A stretch of DNA of 53,977 nt from an uncultured Blautia sp. (GCF_934372025.1 NZ_CAKROJ010000011.1:1-53977), one strand, 5' to 3'; counted from the stretch's first letter, positions 6,723 to 16,196 are shown. Made by a program: numbers and translations. Notes: a model not told the origin generated them from the letters alone.

Positions 6723-9093
6723 AATCCATCTCTTCATCCACATATTTCTGGATATTGGATGCATTTACATATTTCTTCAGATGTTCTCCATCCGTAATAA
6801 CGAGAGTCGGTGCCTGCATGATACCAAACTGACGTGCCATATCCGGATTTTTCTCCGCATCGATGATCTCCAGATCTTCACCTTCCAGCATTTTCTTTGC
6901 CATACGACAGTTCGGACAGGTACTGGTTGTAAACAGATATTTATGTGTTTCCACTGGTTCGATCTTTACATCATCTTCTGTTACTGTAACTACACTGGTG
7001 TGTACTTTCTTCAATTTTGAGTGAAGCACATCATACAGTGTACGATTCTTATACTCCTGCGCTTTTCCGTCATTCCAGTTCTGCACCGGACGATAATATC
7101 CTGTAATACGGCTGTAGACTTCTGCTTTCTTACCGCATTTTGGACAGGTAAAATGTTCGCCACTCAGATAACCATGCTCCTTACATACGGAATATGTAGG
7201 AGAAATTGTGTAATACGGAAGCTTGTAGTTTTCTGCAATCTTACGTACCAGAGAAGCAGCTGCCTTCCAGTCCGGAAGCTTTTCGCCCAGGAATGCGTGG
7301 AATACCGTTCCTGATGTGTAAAGTGTCTGCAGTTCATCCTGAATATCCAGTGCATCAAAAATATCAGAACTGAATTCTACCGGCAGATGAGAACTGTTGG
7401 TATAGTATGGTGTATCACCTTTGCTTCCGGCTGTACGGATATCCGGCCAGCGTTTGCGGTCATGTTTTGCAAGACGATAAGATGTGGATTCGGCAGGTGT
7501 TGCCTCCAGGTTAAACAGTTCTCCCGGATATTCCTCCTGATAATCAGAAAGACGATTGCGCATATGTGTCAGAACTTCCCTGGTGAATTTCTGTGTACGC
7601 TCATCACTCATATCACAGCCAAGCCATTTTGCATTCAGACCGGCTTCATTCATTCCTACCAGACCAATTGTGGAGAAATGATTGTCAAAACTTCCAAGAT
7701 ATCGCTTGGTATATGGATAAAGTCCTTCGTTCAAAAGCTTTGTGATAACTTCTCTCTTGATGTGAAGGGATCTTGCAGAGATATCCATCAGGCGATCCAG
7801 TTTTCTGTAAAATTCTTCCGGTGTTTTGGACTGATATGCAATTCTTGGCATATTGATTGTAACAACCCCTACAGAACCGGTACTTTCTCCAGATCCAAAG
7901 AATCCGCCGCTCTTCTTACGAAGTTCACGAAGATCAAGACGCAGACGACAGCACATGCTTCGAATATCGCTCGGTTTCATATCACTGTTGATATAGTTTG
8001 AAAAATATGGTGTTCCGTATTTTGCGGTCATTTCAAACAGAAGACGGTTGTTTTCGGTATCGGACCAGTCAAACTCTCTGGTAATGGAATAGGTTGGAAT
8101 CGGATACTGGAATCCACGACCATTGGCATCACCTTCGATCATAGTCTCAATAAATGCTTTATTGACCATATCCATTTCTTTCTTACAGTCTTTGTATTTG
8201 AAATCCATATCTTTGCCGCCAACAATTGCCGGAAGCTCTGCAAGGTCATCTGGAACCGTCCAGTCAAGTGTGATATTTGAGAATGGAGCCTGTGTTCCCC
8301 AACGGCTCGGTGTATTTACACCATAAATAAAAGATTCTATACATTTTTTCACTTCCGGATAGGACAGATTATCTACTTTGACAAATGGAGCCAGATAAGT
8401 GTCAAAAGAAGAAAATGCCTGTGCACCTGCCCATTCATTCTGCATGATTCCAAGGAAGTTGACCATCTGGTTACACAGAACACTTAAATGCTTCGCAGGA
8501 GCAGATGTAATCTTTCCTTCGATTCCGCCCAGTCCCTCTTTGATCAGCTGTTTCAGGGACCAGCCTGCACAGTACCCTGTCAGCATGGAAAGATCATGAA
8601 TATGGATGTCCGCATTTCTGTGAGCATCTGCAATTTCATTATCATAAATCTCTGATAACCAGTAGTTCGCTGTAACTGCACCGGAGTTGCTTAAGATCAG
8701 CCCTCCTACAGAATATGTAACTGTAGAGTTTTCTTTTACTCGCCAGTCCTCTACCTTGACATAACTGTCAACGATCTCCTTATAATCCAGGATCGTAGAT
8801 TTCATATTACGGATTTTTTCCCTCTGTTTACGATAAAGGATATATGCCTTGGCAACATCGCTGTATCCGGCCTGGATCAGAACATTCTCCACACTGTCCT
8901 GGATATCTTCTACTGTCACCTTGCCATCCTGTATCTTATTCTGAAAATCTGCAGTAACACGAAGGGCCAAAAGGTCGATCATATCTTTACTGTAATTTTT
9001 TTCTTTGGCATCAAACGCCTTATCAATGGCTGAAGTAATCTTAGTCATCTGAAATTCTGCGATTTCTCCATCACGTTTTACTACCTGAAACAT
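6715..9093 (-). CDS. nrdD: Anaerobic (class III) ribonucleoside-triphosphate reductase with a C-terminal glutaredoxin-like domain
   Basis: A 792-residue glycyl radical enzyme. An ATP-cone occupies about residues 1-90 (FQVVKRDGEIAEF start). The barrel follows, then a zinc site (Cys of SVCKEHG with CPKCGKK) and the radical loop RITGYYRPVQNWNDG, with the radical glycine likely at 665. Residues about 710-792 are an unusual addition: a thioredoxin/glutaredoxin-like domain with CPNC (726-729) and a cis-Pro segment QAPTLVI. This could re-reduce the active-site cysteines, replacing formate or a free NrdH. The ATG at 9093 follows GGGAGG; an in-frame start 25 codons upstream has no RBS. The activase gene nrdG is not next to it. 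Its promoter carries NrdR boxes. The enzyme makes dNTPs without oxygen. Confidence 0.93.
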   Translation of the reverse strand: MFQVVKRDGEIAEFQMTKITSAIDKAFDAKEKNYSKDMIDLLALRVTADFQNKIQDGKVTVEDIQDSVENVLIQAGYSDVAKAYILYRKQREKIRNMKSTILDYKEIVDSYVKVEDWRVKENSTVTYSVGGLILSNSGAVTANYWLSEIYDNEIADAHRNADIHIHDLSMLTGYCAGWSLKQLIKEGLGGIEGKITSAPAKHLSVLCNQMVNFLGIMQNEWAGAQAFSSFDTYLAPFVKVDNLSYPEVKKCIESFIYGVNTPSRWGTQAPFSNITLDWTVPDDLAELPAIVGGKDMDFKYKDCKKEMDMVNKAFIETMIEGDANGRGFQYPIPTYSITREFDWSDTENNRLLFEMTAKYGTPYFSNYINSDMKPSDIRSMCCRLRLDLRELRKKSGGFFGSGESTGSVGVVTINMPRIAYQSKTPEEFYRKLDRLMDISARSLHIKREVITKLLNEGLYPYTKRYLGSFDNHFSTIGLVGMNEAGLNAKWLGCDMSDERTQKFTREVLTHMRNRLSDYQEEYPGELFNLEATPAESTSYRLAKHDRKRWPDIRTAGSKGDTPYYTNSSHLPVEFSSDIFDALDIQDELQTLYTSGTVFHAFLGEKLPDWKAAASLVRKIAENYKLPYYTISPTYSVCKEHGYLSGEHFTCPKCGKKAEVYSRITGYYRPVQNWNDGKAQEYKNRTLYDVLHSKLKKVHTSVVTVTEDDVKIEPVETHKYLFTTSTCPNCRMAKKMLEGEDLEIIDAEKNPDMARQFGIMQAPTLVITDGEHLKKYVNASNIQKYVDEEMDYE

Positions 9094-9099
9094 ATTAAC

Positions 9100-9203
9100 A
9101 TTCCTCCCTCTACTGCTGCACCTGTATTGTGTACGGACACCTTCATATCCGTAAAAAATTTCATGCATAAATTGCTGTCTGTAACCTTCACAGCAACCGT
9201 GTA
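9100..9203 (-). other. Structured leader of nrdD mRNA
   Basis: Between the predicted start of transcription (about 9203) and the RBS are two hairpins: TTGCTGT with ACAGCAA (about 9178-9197 region) and ACGGA with TCCGT (about 9135-9155). No match to a known riboswitch is recognised. They may affect stability. Confidence 0.3.
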
Positions 9204-9209
9204 GAACCT

Positions 9210-9238
9210 ATTGTATCAGACTCTCATCTATACGTCAA
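9210..9238 (-). promoter_or_regulatory. Sigma-A promoter of nrdD-azlCD
   Basis: Minus strand: TTGACG (9233-9238), 17-base spacer, TACAAT (9210-9215), directly downstream of the paired NrdR boxes. Confidence 0.8.
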
Positions 9239-9248
9239 TAGACAAAAA

Positions 9249-9295
9249 ACACTATATATTGTGCTGATAATACAAATGCACAACTATATAGTGTT
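9249..9295. promoter_or_regulatory. Tandem NrdR boxes upstream of nrdD
   Basis: ACACTATATATTGTGC (9249-9264) and ACAACTATATAGTGTT (9280-9295) both resemble the NrdR consensus (ACACWATATATWGTGT-like). Their palindrome centres are 31 bases apart, three helical turns, the spacing seen in established NrdR operators. NrdR represses ribonucleotide reductase genes when dATP/ATP rises. The second box begins 15 bases past the hflX end, so the site belongs to nrdD. Confidence 0.88.
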
Positions 9296-9317
9296 CTCTA
9301 ATATTCCTGTTTTTCCC

Positions 9318-10574
9318 TTATTTACGGGCTTTTGGCATCACAGAAATAAAGATTTCAGCCGGTACTCTTGCCTTTACAAAAATCCCGTCTTCCCGATATT
9401 CTTCTGAAATCAGACTTCCATATTCGCGGATGATCTGAAGTTTGCCGGCTTCTTTATAATCATATAATTCTTCCAGGTATATCTGACTTTCTGCAAGAAG
9501 CTTTGCCAGTACACCTTTGAATTCTTCAAGTCCTTCTCCTGTACGTGCAGAACATTTTACTGTATAATCTGCCTGCAGGTCACGGATCTGTGCACCATCT
9601 GCCTGATCCTGCTTGTTCAGAAGTGTAATGATCTTCTTTCCGGTTGCACCAAGTTCTCTCAAAGTCTCATAAACCGTATGCATCTGAAGCTCTGCCTGTG
9701 GATTTGAGACATCTACCACGTGAATGATATAATCTGCATATTTTGCCTCTTCCAGCGTACTCTTAAAAGCTTCTACCAAATGATGGGGAAGCTTACGGAT
9801 AAATCCTACCGTATCTGTAAGAAGAATCTGCTGTCCTTCTTTCAGTTCCAGTACACGCGTAGTCGGATCCAGCGTAGCAAAAAGCTTATCTTCTGCAAGA
9901 ATTCCCGCACCTGTCAGTGTATTCAGAAGCGTCGATTTACCAGCATTCGTATATCCCACGATTGCGGCTGTTTTGAGATTACCTCTGCTTCTTTTTCCGC
10001 GGATCAGTTCTCTGTGCTTCTCTACCTGTGCAAGTTCTGCCTTCAATGCAGAAATCCTGGTTCTGATCAGACGTCTGTCTGTTTCCAGTTTCTTTTCACC
10101 AGGTCCCCTTGTTCCGATACCACCGCCCAGTCTGGACAAAGACTCACGAAGCCCGACCAGACGGGCAGAACGATATCTCAGCTGAGCAAGCTCAACCTGT
10201 ATCTTACCTTCACTGGTGGTTGCTCTGCCTGCAAAAATATCCAGGATCAGGAGTGTTCGGTCCATGACCTTGCAGTCCAGTTCTCGTTCCAGATTATTCA
10301 TCTGTGCTGGTGAAAGCTCATCGTCACAAATAATTCCATTCGCATCATAAGCAGCAAGAAGCGCTGCTACTTCCTCGATTTTGCCTTTTCCGATGTAAGT
10401 TCCGGGATGCACTGCCTCGCGGTTCTGGATCACCTTACCGACTGTCACAGCACCTGCTGTAGATGCCAGTTCTTCCAGTTCATCCAGTGATGCAGCCACA
10501 TCCTCATCCTGCTCTGTCTGCACACCGATCAGTATCACGCGTTCTTCTATTTCTTTAAAATCATAAAGCTGCAT
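9318..10574 (-). CDS. hflX: GTPase HflX
   Basis: A 418-residue Obg-HflX superfamily GTPase. The N-terminal HflX domain has NREAVHPGTYIGKGK and a coiled linker with the signature SRLGGGIGTRGPGE. The G domain carries G1 GYTNAGKST, G3 DTVGF and G4 NKQD, followed by a C-terminal domain. HflX binds the 50S subunit and rescues or splits stalled 70S ribosomes under stress. Length is usual for the family. The ATG at 10574 is three bases after the stop of the TPR lipoprotein gene, so they are co-transcribed. No clear terminator is seen before the NrdR boxes of the next gene. Confidence 0.95.
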   Translation of the reverse strand: MQLYDFKEIEERVILIGVQTEQDEDVAASLDELEELASTAGAVTVGKVIQNREAVHPGTYIGKGKIEEVAALLAAYDANGIICDDELSPAQMNNLERELDCKVMDRTLLILDIFAGRATTSEGKIQVELAQLRYRSARLVGLRESLSRLGGGIGTRGPGEKKLETDRRLIRTRISALKAELAQVEKHRELIRGKRSRGNLKTAAIVGYTNAGKSTLLNTLTGAGILAEDKLFATLDPTTRVLELKEGQQILLTDTVGFIRKLPHHLVEAFKSTLEEAKYADYIIHVVDVSNPQAELQMHTVYETLRELGATGKKIITLLNKQDQADGAQIRDLQADYTVKCSARTGEGLEEFKGVLAKLLAESQIYLEELYDYKEAGKLQIIREYGSLISEEYREDGIFVKARVPAEIFISVMPKARK

Positions 10575-10577
10575 AAA

Positions 10578-11741
10578 TCAGTTCTCCTCTTCTACAGATT
10601 CATCATATCCGTCTGAACCATCAGAAGAAGCCTCTGTGTTCGCTGTATCTGTATCCGAAGCCGTTTCTGCAGCTGTCTCTGTGCTCAGCTCTCCATTGCG
10701 TGATTTAAGGAATGTAAGTTCCTTCTGTGCATTTTCATCGTCCGGGAACATTTTGACATATTCCTGCATCTTACTCAATGCTGTTGCAAAATCAAGTTTC
10801 TTTTCATATACAACGATTTCATTAAACAAAAGGTCCTGCATTTCTGCTGTAGATGCATCTTCCAGACCTTTTGTGATGTTTTCCAGTGCACTGTCATAAG
10901 AACCGTCATCAATATCACAGAGTGCCAGACCATTATATCCTCTGGCCGGATCACTGTCATCCGCAGCGACATACTGCTGGTACATTGTTCTTGCATTAGC
11001 CGTATCTCCCTGTGCGCGATAAACCATTCCCAGAAGAAGCATTGCCTCTGTACTCTTCTGATTCACTGCCTCTGTAAGTTCCTTCTGCGCATTGGTATAG
11101 TCTTCCATGTAATAATATACTCTGCCTCTGTCGCAGTAATCTTCTGCACTTTTTGCTTCAGTCTTTAATGCTGCCTCAAGATAACGCGTTCCATCCGCCT
11201 CCATATCTTTTTCAAGATATGCTTCATAGATCTGAATTGCTCTGTCATAGGAAACATCTTCACCATAGGCTTCTGTAAAATTCTGAGAAGCTTCATCGTA
11301 AGAGTCCATTGCCAGAGCTACACATCCTGTCAGATAATATGTTTCAGCATCCATTGTATAATTCTCGGCCAGCGTCTGACAATCCGCCATTGCCGCGTCC
11401 TTAAGTTCTGCTTTTAATTCTGCGGTAGCCCGATAAGAAAGCATGTCTTTTTTTAATGCTTTTCCTGCTTTTTCACTGTTCAGGCCACTTGTCAGAAAGT
11501 CTATGGCATCCTGATAATTTCCAAGATGAAGACTTGCTATTCCGGCGCCACGGTATGACTCTGCCTCCTTATATCCGGCTGATATCGAAGACTGATATCC
11601 CTGAAGAGCATAATCATAGCTTCCCTGTGCAAGATCTGCACAGGCCTGGTCATAAGTTTTCTTCTCTTCCCCTCCACAGCCGGACAGTACACTCAGTACC
11701 AGCCCGGCTGTCAGCATCCATATAATTCTTTTATTTTTCAT
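10578..11741 (-). CDS. TPR-repeat lipoprotein
   Basis: A 387-residue lipoprotein: signal peptide with lipobox LSGC (Cys22), then about eight tetratricopeptide-like helix pairs (residues 30-345), such as YDYALQGYQSSISAGYKEAESYRGAGI and YNGLALCDIDDGSYDSALENI. The C-terminal tail (350-387) is acidic and rich in Ser/Thr/Glu. It would sit on the outer face of the membrane as a protein-protein scaffold. Partner unknown. It lies between glmM and hflX, 35 bases after glmM and 3 before hflX. The ATG follows AAGGATATC. Confidence 0.85.
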   Translation of the reverse strand: MKNKRIIWMLTAGLVLSVLSGCGGEEKKTYDQACADLAQGSYDYALQGYQSSISAGYKEAESYRGAGIASLHLGNYQDAIDFLTSGLNSEKAGKALKKDMLSYRATAELKAELKDAAMADCQTLAENYTMDAETYYLTGCVALAMDSYDEASQNFTEAYGEDVSYDRAIQIYEAYLEKDMEADGTRYLEAALKTEAKSAEDYCDRGRVYYYMEDYTNAQKELTEAVNQKSTEAMLLLGMVYRAQGDTANARTMYQQYVAADDSDPARGYNGLALCDIDDGSYDSALENITKGLEDASTAEMQDLLFNEIVVYEKKLDFATALSKMQEYVKMFPDDENAQKELTFLKSRNGELSTETAAETASDTDTANTEASSDGSDGYDESVEEEN

Positions 11742-11776
11742 TGATATCCTTTATTCGCTACAGTGAATAGTTTTCT

Positions 11777-13123
11777 TTATTCTACCACAAGTCCTTCTTC
11801 TTCCATTACGCGAACAACATTATTTACATGTTCTGCACAGATGTCCTCTGTTCCGGCTTCTACCATAACACGGATCAGCGGTTCTGTACCACTCTCTCTT
11901 ACAAGGATTCGTCCGTCTGTACCAAGTGCTCTTGCAGCAGCTTCTACAGCAGCTACAACCTTTGGATTTTCTCTGGCTGTCTTCTTATCAGCCACTCGCA
12001 CATTTCGAAGGATCTGTGGAAATACTTTCATTTCTTTTGCCAGATCACAAAGTGTTGCTTTCTGTTCCACACATGCTTCCATGATCATAAGAGAAGTCAG
12101 AATTCCGTCTCCGGTAGCTGCATAGCGGCTGAAAATAACATGTCCGGACTGTTCTCCACCGATGCTGTAATTATTCTCCAGCATATTCTCAGCAACATAT
12201 TTATCACCGACTGCTGTCTGCTCATAGTTGATGTCTTCTGCCTCAAATGCCTTATAAAGTCCCATATTTGACATAACTGTGGTAACAACGGTATTTCCAT
12301 TCAGTTTTCCCTTGGATTTCAGGAATTTACCACAAACATAGAGGATCTTATCTCCATCAATGATATTACCCTTATGATCTACTGCGATACAGCGGTCAGC
12401 ATCTCCATCATATGCAAATCCGATATCCAGACCATTATCCACAACATATTTCTGAAGAACTTCAATATGAGTAGAACCACATCCATTATTGATATTTGTT
12501 CCATCCGGATCATTGTTGATCACATAAGTTTTTGCACGAAGCGCATCAAAAACGCTCTTTGCGATTGCGGAAGAGCTTCCGTTGGAGCAGTCCAGTCCGA
12601 CTTTGATATTTTTAAAATCACGACACGGAATAGAAATCAGGTATCCGATATAGCGATTACGTCCGGAAGCGAAATCTACGGTACGTCCAATGTCTTCTCT
12701 TGTTGCATATGGTAGTTCTTCAATCTTACCATCCAGATATGCTTCAATTCTTGCTTCAACTTCAGCCTCAATCTTCTGTCCGTTTCCGTTCAGAAGCTTG
12801 ATTCCATTATCATAGAACGGGTTATGACTTGCAGAGATCATGATTCCACAGTCAAAATCTTCTGTACGTACTGCATAAGATACGCTCGGTGTAGTCGTTA
12901 CATGAAGCAGATATGCATCTGCTCCTGATGCTGTCAGACCTGCAACCAGTGCATATTCAAACATATAACTGCTACGTCTTGTATCCTTGCCGATAACAAT
13001 CTTCGCTTTGTGGTCGCGTCCGTAATACCAGCCTACATATCTTCCCACTTTGAATGCATGATCAACTGTCAGCTGAATGTTTGCTTCTCCACGAAAACCA
13101 TCTGTACCAAAATATTTTCCCAT
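11777..13123 (-). CDS. glmM: Phosphoglucosamine mutase
   Basis: A 448-residue alpha-D-phosphohexomutase. The active-site loop ISASHNP contains the phosphoserine (Ser98), the metal loop is AYDGDADRC, the sugar-binding loop GGEQSGH and the phosphate-binding loop RESGTEPLIRVM. It interconverts glucosamine-6-phosphate and glucosamine-1-phosphate on the way to UDP-GlcNAc for peptidoglycan and wall glycopolymers. Length and start (MGKYFGTDGFRG) are exactly those of the family. It follows prfA by 86 bases holding two hairpins and precedes the TPR lipoprotein. Confidence 0.96.
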   Translation of the reverse strand: MGKYFGTDGFRGEANIQLTVDHAFKVGRYVGWYYGRDHKAKIVIGKDTRRSSYMFEYALVAGLTASGADAYLLHVTTTPSVSYAVRTEDFDCGIMISASHNPFYDNGIKLLNGNGQKIEAEVEARIEAYLDGKIEELPYATREDIGRTVDFASGRNRYIGYLISIPCRDFKNIKVGLDCSNGSSSAIAKSVFDALRAKTYVINNDPDGTNINNGCGSTHIEVLQKYVVDNGLDIGFAYDGDADRCIAVDHKGNIIDGDKILYVCGKFLKSKGKLNGNTVVTTVMSNMGLYKAFEAEDINYEQTAVGDKYVAENMLENNYSIGGEQSGHVIFSRYAATGDGILTSLMIMEACVEQKATLCDLAKEMKVFPQILRNVRVADKKTARENPKVVAAVEAAARALGTDGRILVRESGTEPLIRVMVEAGTEDICAEHVNNVVRVMEEEGLVVE

Positions 13124-13138
13124 TTTAAACTCCTTACT

Positions 13139-13184
13139 GTGCAGACTTCTGCACGAAATGCTTGTATTTCCTGATCAGAAATAC
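13139..13184 (-). other. Two hairpins between prfA and glmM
   Basis: Perfect GTGCAGA/TCTGCAC (13139-13154) and GTATTTC/GAAATAC with loop (13164-13184). Neither has a U-run, so they are more likely processing or attenuation structures than terminators. They are far too small for the glmS ribozyme. Confidence 0.45.
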
Positions 13185-13209
13185 GTTCCACTGTTGTCTT
13201 AGTCTTATT

Positions 13210-14286
13210 TTACTCCTCTTCACTGAGAGAACTGAGCTTTGCAGCCTGGTCGGCAGCAATCAGGCTGTCCAGAATCTCATCCAGTTCCCCTCCGAGAATA
13301 GCATCCAGACGATGAAGTGTCAATTTAATTCTGTGGTCAGTTACTCGTCCCTGAGGAAAATTATAAGTACGGATTTTCTCAGAACGATCACCTGTTCCAA
13401 TCTGGCTTCTTCTCGCTTCTGCTTCTGCATCATGCTGCTTTGCCAGTTCCATTTCATACAGACGTGAACGAAGAACCTTCAGAGCCTTATCCTTGTTCTT
13501 AAGCTGTGATTTTTCATCCTGACAGGAAATAACGATTCCTGTCGGAATATGGGTAAGACGTACCGCTGAGTCCGTAGTATTGACACACTGTCCACCATTT
13601 CCTGATGCACGGAATACATCAAATTTGCAATCATTCATATCCAGGTGGAAATCAATTTCCTCTGCCTCCGGCATGATTGCAACTGTACATGTAGAAGTAT
13701 GGATACGACCACCGGACTCTGTTTCCGGAACTCGCTGTACACGGTGTACACCACTCTCATATTTAAGTCGAGAATATGCACCCTGTCCCTGTATCATAAA
13801 TGTAACTTCCTTGAAGCCGCCGATACCATTTTCATTCAGACTCATCATCTCTGTCTTCCAGCGGCGGGATTCTGCATATTTTACATACATACGATAAATC
13901 TCTGCGGCAAACAAAGCTGCCTCATCTCCACCTGCACCTGCACGTATCTCCACAATAACGTTTTTGCTGTCATTTGGATCCTTAGGCAGAAGAAGAATCT
14001 TCAGTTCTTTTTCCAGTTCTTCAACACGTTTCTTTGCATCAGAAAGCTCTTCCTTCAGCATTTCACGCATTTCTTCATCTTTTTCTTCTTCCAGCATGGA
14101 AAGACTGTCCTGAATCGTTTCTTTATTTTCTTTGTATTCTCTATATGCATCCACAATTGGCTGCAGTTCGCTCTGCTCTTTCATCAGCTTCTGAAAACGT
14201 TCCTGGTTGTCCGTAACTCCCGGCTCACCAAGCTCATTCAGTACCTCTTCAAAACGCACAAGCAGATCTTCTAATTTATCAAACAT
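13210..14286 (-). CDS. prfA: Peptide chain release factor 1
   Basis: A 358-residue class I release factor. The PxT-type stop codon recognition motif (PET, 187-189) reads UAA/UAG, and the catalytic GGQ (231-233, in ASGNGGQ) triggers peptidyl-tRNA hydrolysis. Acidic helices at 1-100 form domain 1. The start overlaps the last eight bases of prmC, whose product methylates the GGQ glutamine, so enzyme and substrate are translationally coupled. Length is as usual. Confidence 0.97.
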   Translation of the reverse strand: MFDKLEDLLVRFEEVLNELGEPGVTDNQERFQKLMKEQSELQPIVDAYREYKENKETIQDSLSMLEEEKDEEMREMLKEELSDAKKRVEELEKELKILLLPKDPNDSKNVIVEIRAGAGGDEAALFAAEIYRMYVKYAESRRWKTEMMSLNENGIGGFKEVTFMIQGQGAYSRLKYESGVHRVQRVPETESGGRIHTSTCTVAIMPEAEEIDFHLDMNDCKFDVFRASGNGGQCVNTTDSAVRLTHIPTGIVISCQDEKSQLKNKDKALKVLRSRLYEMELAKQHDAEAEARRSQIGTGDRSEKIRTYNFPQGRVTDHRIKLTLHRLDAILGGELDEILDSLIAADQAAKLSSLSEEE

Positions 14287-15172
14287 TCGGTTCCTCCTGT
14301 GTTAACATTCTTCCCTCAACAATCCGGTCAAGTCCGGCAAGGTCTTTCTTTACTTCTATCTGTATAAAACCTTTTTTCTTCATGATTTCCGCGACATCCT
14401 TCCCCTGATCACAGCCAATCTCATAGATCAGCCATCCGCCGGGTTTCAGATATTTACCTGCCTGCTCAGTTATTTTTTCATAAAAATACAGGCCATCTGC
14501 CTTACCATCCAGTGCCAGCCGCGGATCATGGAGACGAACTTCATCCATAAGTCCATCGATATCTGCTGTCCGGATATAAGGCGGATTTGAAATAAGCATA
14601 TCATATTCCATACACTTTTTTCTACTGTTTTTCTCAAAATAATCAGCAGAAAAGAGATCACTCTGTATCAGTTCTGCTCTCTTTTCCAGTCCAAGTCGTC
14701 TTGTATTTTCTTTTGCAACCTCAAGTGCATCTGCGGAAACATCTGCGCCCGTTCCTGATGCCTGCGGCAATTCCATAAGAAGACTCAGCAAAATACAGCC
14801 TGAACCTGTACACATATCCAGTATCTTCGGAGCAGGCAGCTCTCTCAGATGTGAAATCGCCTCTTCAACCAGCGTCTCTGTATCCTGCCTCGGCACAAGC
14901 ACACGATCATCCACATAAAATTCATATCCCATAAAATATGCCTGTCCGGTCAGATGCTGCAGAGGAATGTGCTGTGCTCTCTTTTCACATAACTGTCGAT
15001 ATCGCTCTGCCACAGCAGTTTCTGCAGTTTCATCCATATGCGCATAATACCAGGCACGTTTGATATCTGCCGCAAACTCCAGAAGAAGCCAGGCATCCAA
15101 CCTGGCTTCCTCGATTCCTGCAGAGTTCAGAATCTGGTATCCTTCTTCCAGCAATTCTTTATATGTCCGCAT
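14279..15172 (-). CDS. prmC: Release factor glutamine N5-methyltransferase
   Basis: A 297-residue class I SAM methyltransferase. The N-terminal helical domain recognises release factors. The SAM domain has ILDMCTGSGCILLSL (motif I) and the catalytic NPPY in ISNPPYI. It methylates the GGQ glutamine of RF1/RF2, which speeds termination. The ATG at 15170-15172 follows AGAGGAAAATA and overlaps the end of the DUF1385 gene by 14 bases; a longer in-frame start nine codons upstream would sit further inside that gene and lacks an RBS. Confidence 0.94.
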   Translation of the reverse strand: MRTYKELLEEGYQILNSAGIEEARLDAWLLLEFAADIKRAWYYAHMDETAETAVAERYRQLCEKRAQHIPLQHLTGQAYFMGYEFYVDDRVLVPRQDTETLVEEAISHLRELPAPKILDMCTGSGCILLSLLMELPQASGTGADVSADALEVAKENTRRLGLEKRAELIQSDLFSADYFEKNSRKKCMEYDMLISNPPYIRTADIDGLMDEVRLHDPRLALDGKADGLYFYEKITEQAGKYLKPGGWLIYEIGCDQGKDVAEIMKKKGFIQIEVKKDLAGLDRIVEGRMLTQEEPNV

Positions 15173-16145
15173 TATTTTCCTCTTCCGGCTCCCAGCCAAA
15201 TTCCGTTTTCAGATATGCCTTCCAGTCAAAAACAGCCTCAACTGCTTTGATCGCAACTTCAACCATATCCTCTGTCGGTTCCTTCGTTGTCAGTTTCTGC
15301 ATGGCAAGCCCCGGCTTACTCATAATATCTGCGAACTTGCTGTCTGTTCTTCCTGCCCACTGAATCATCTCAAAGGAGATTCCTGATACTATCGGTACCA
15401 TCAGAAGACGTCCAAACAGACGCACCCAGTATACCGGAACAAGTACAAAGACAAAATGCAGGCAGATACTTACCAGCATTACCAGAAACAGGAAGCTGGT
15501 TCCACAGCGTTTATGCTGTCTGGAACTTGCCATTACATTTTCAACTGTGAGTGGAAGCCCGTGTTCCACGCAGTTGATACATTTATGCTCAGCACCATGA
15601 TACATGAATGTTCTCTGAATATCCTTCATACGCGAGATCAGGAACATATATCCAAGAAACAATGCCAGCTTCACAAAGGCTTCCGCTACTGTTACCCCAA
15701 GTTCAGAGACACCTACTTTACGAAGAAGACTTGCCAGTACATATGGAAGCAGCATAAACGCAGCAACAGAAAAGACAATCGAAATTGCAACTGTTATGTA
15801 AAGAAGCCACTGAAACTGCTTTGCTTCTTTGGCTTTCTTTGCAGACAGTTCTTCTTCCGTCAGCTTTGCATTCTTTGCAGCTTCTTTTTCGTCCTCCTCG
15901 TCTCCGGCTATTTCAGCTGAATACATCAGACATTTGGTTCCCACAACCAGGCCATCCACAAAACTGACAACACCACGAATGATCGGCCATTTCAAAAAAC
16001 CGGCTTTTCCAAAGGTACATTTATAATCTTCTACTTTTAATTCAATTTCTTTATCCGGACAGCGTACTGCAATGGCATACTTGTCTTTATGACGCATCAT
16101 GATGCCTTCCATTACTGCCTGACCACCGATATTTGATGATTTCAT
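15159..16145 (-). CDS. DUF1385 membrane protein
   Basis: A 328-residue protein of the DUF1385 family (PF07136), unknown function. It begins with the hallmark SSNIGGQAVMEGIMMR. Hydrophobic segments occur near 110-165 and 200-260, and HGAEHKCINC and RCGTSFLFLVMLVS are also family signatures; the His/Cys cluster suggests metal binding. It is typically found beside rpmE/prmC/prfA in Clostridia, as here. The ATG at 16145 follows GGAGTACTAT; the in-frame extension upstream has no RBS. Overlap with prmC shows operon membership. Confidence 0.9.
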   Translation of the reverse strand: MKSSNIGGQAVMEGIMMRHKDKYAIAVRCPDKEIELKVEDYKCTFGKAGFLKWPIIRGVVSFVDGLVVGTKCLMYSAEIAGDEEDEKEAAKNAKLTEEELSAKKAKEAKQFQWLLYITVAISIVFSVAAFMLLPYVLASLLRKVGVSELGVTVAEAFVKLALFLGYMFLISRMKDIQRTFMYHGAEHKCINCVEHGLPLTVENVMASSRQHKRCGTSFLFLVMLVSICLHFVFVLVPVYWVRLFGRLLMVPIVSGISFEMIQWAGRTDSKFADIMSKPGLAMQKLTTKEPTEDMVEVAIKAVEAVFDWKAYLKTEFGWEPEEENNADI

Positions 16146-16160
16146 ATAGTACTCCAATTC

Positions 16161-16196
16161 GTTTAAAAGCAAAGAAAGGTTGAGATTTCCCAACCT
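16161..16196 (-). terminator. Weak terminator or attenuator between rpmE and the DUF1385 gene
   Basis: AGGTTG (16177-16182) pairs with CAACCT (16191-16196); on the minus strand a T-rich run with interruptions follows (TTCTTTGCTTTT). It would allow partial read-through so that ribosomal protein L31 is made in excess over the genes behind it. Confidence 0.5.

Noticed and set aside
9094..9203. Cobalamin riboswitch before the ribonucleotide reductase gene
   Set aside because: The leader is only about 110 bases with two simple stems; no B12 box is seen and the enzyme is class III, not B12-dependent.
13124..13209. Possible glmS-type ribozyme or riboswitch upstream of glmM
   Set aside because: Only 86 bases with two small hairpins; no conserved core is visible.
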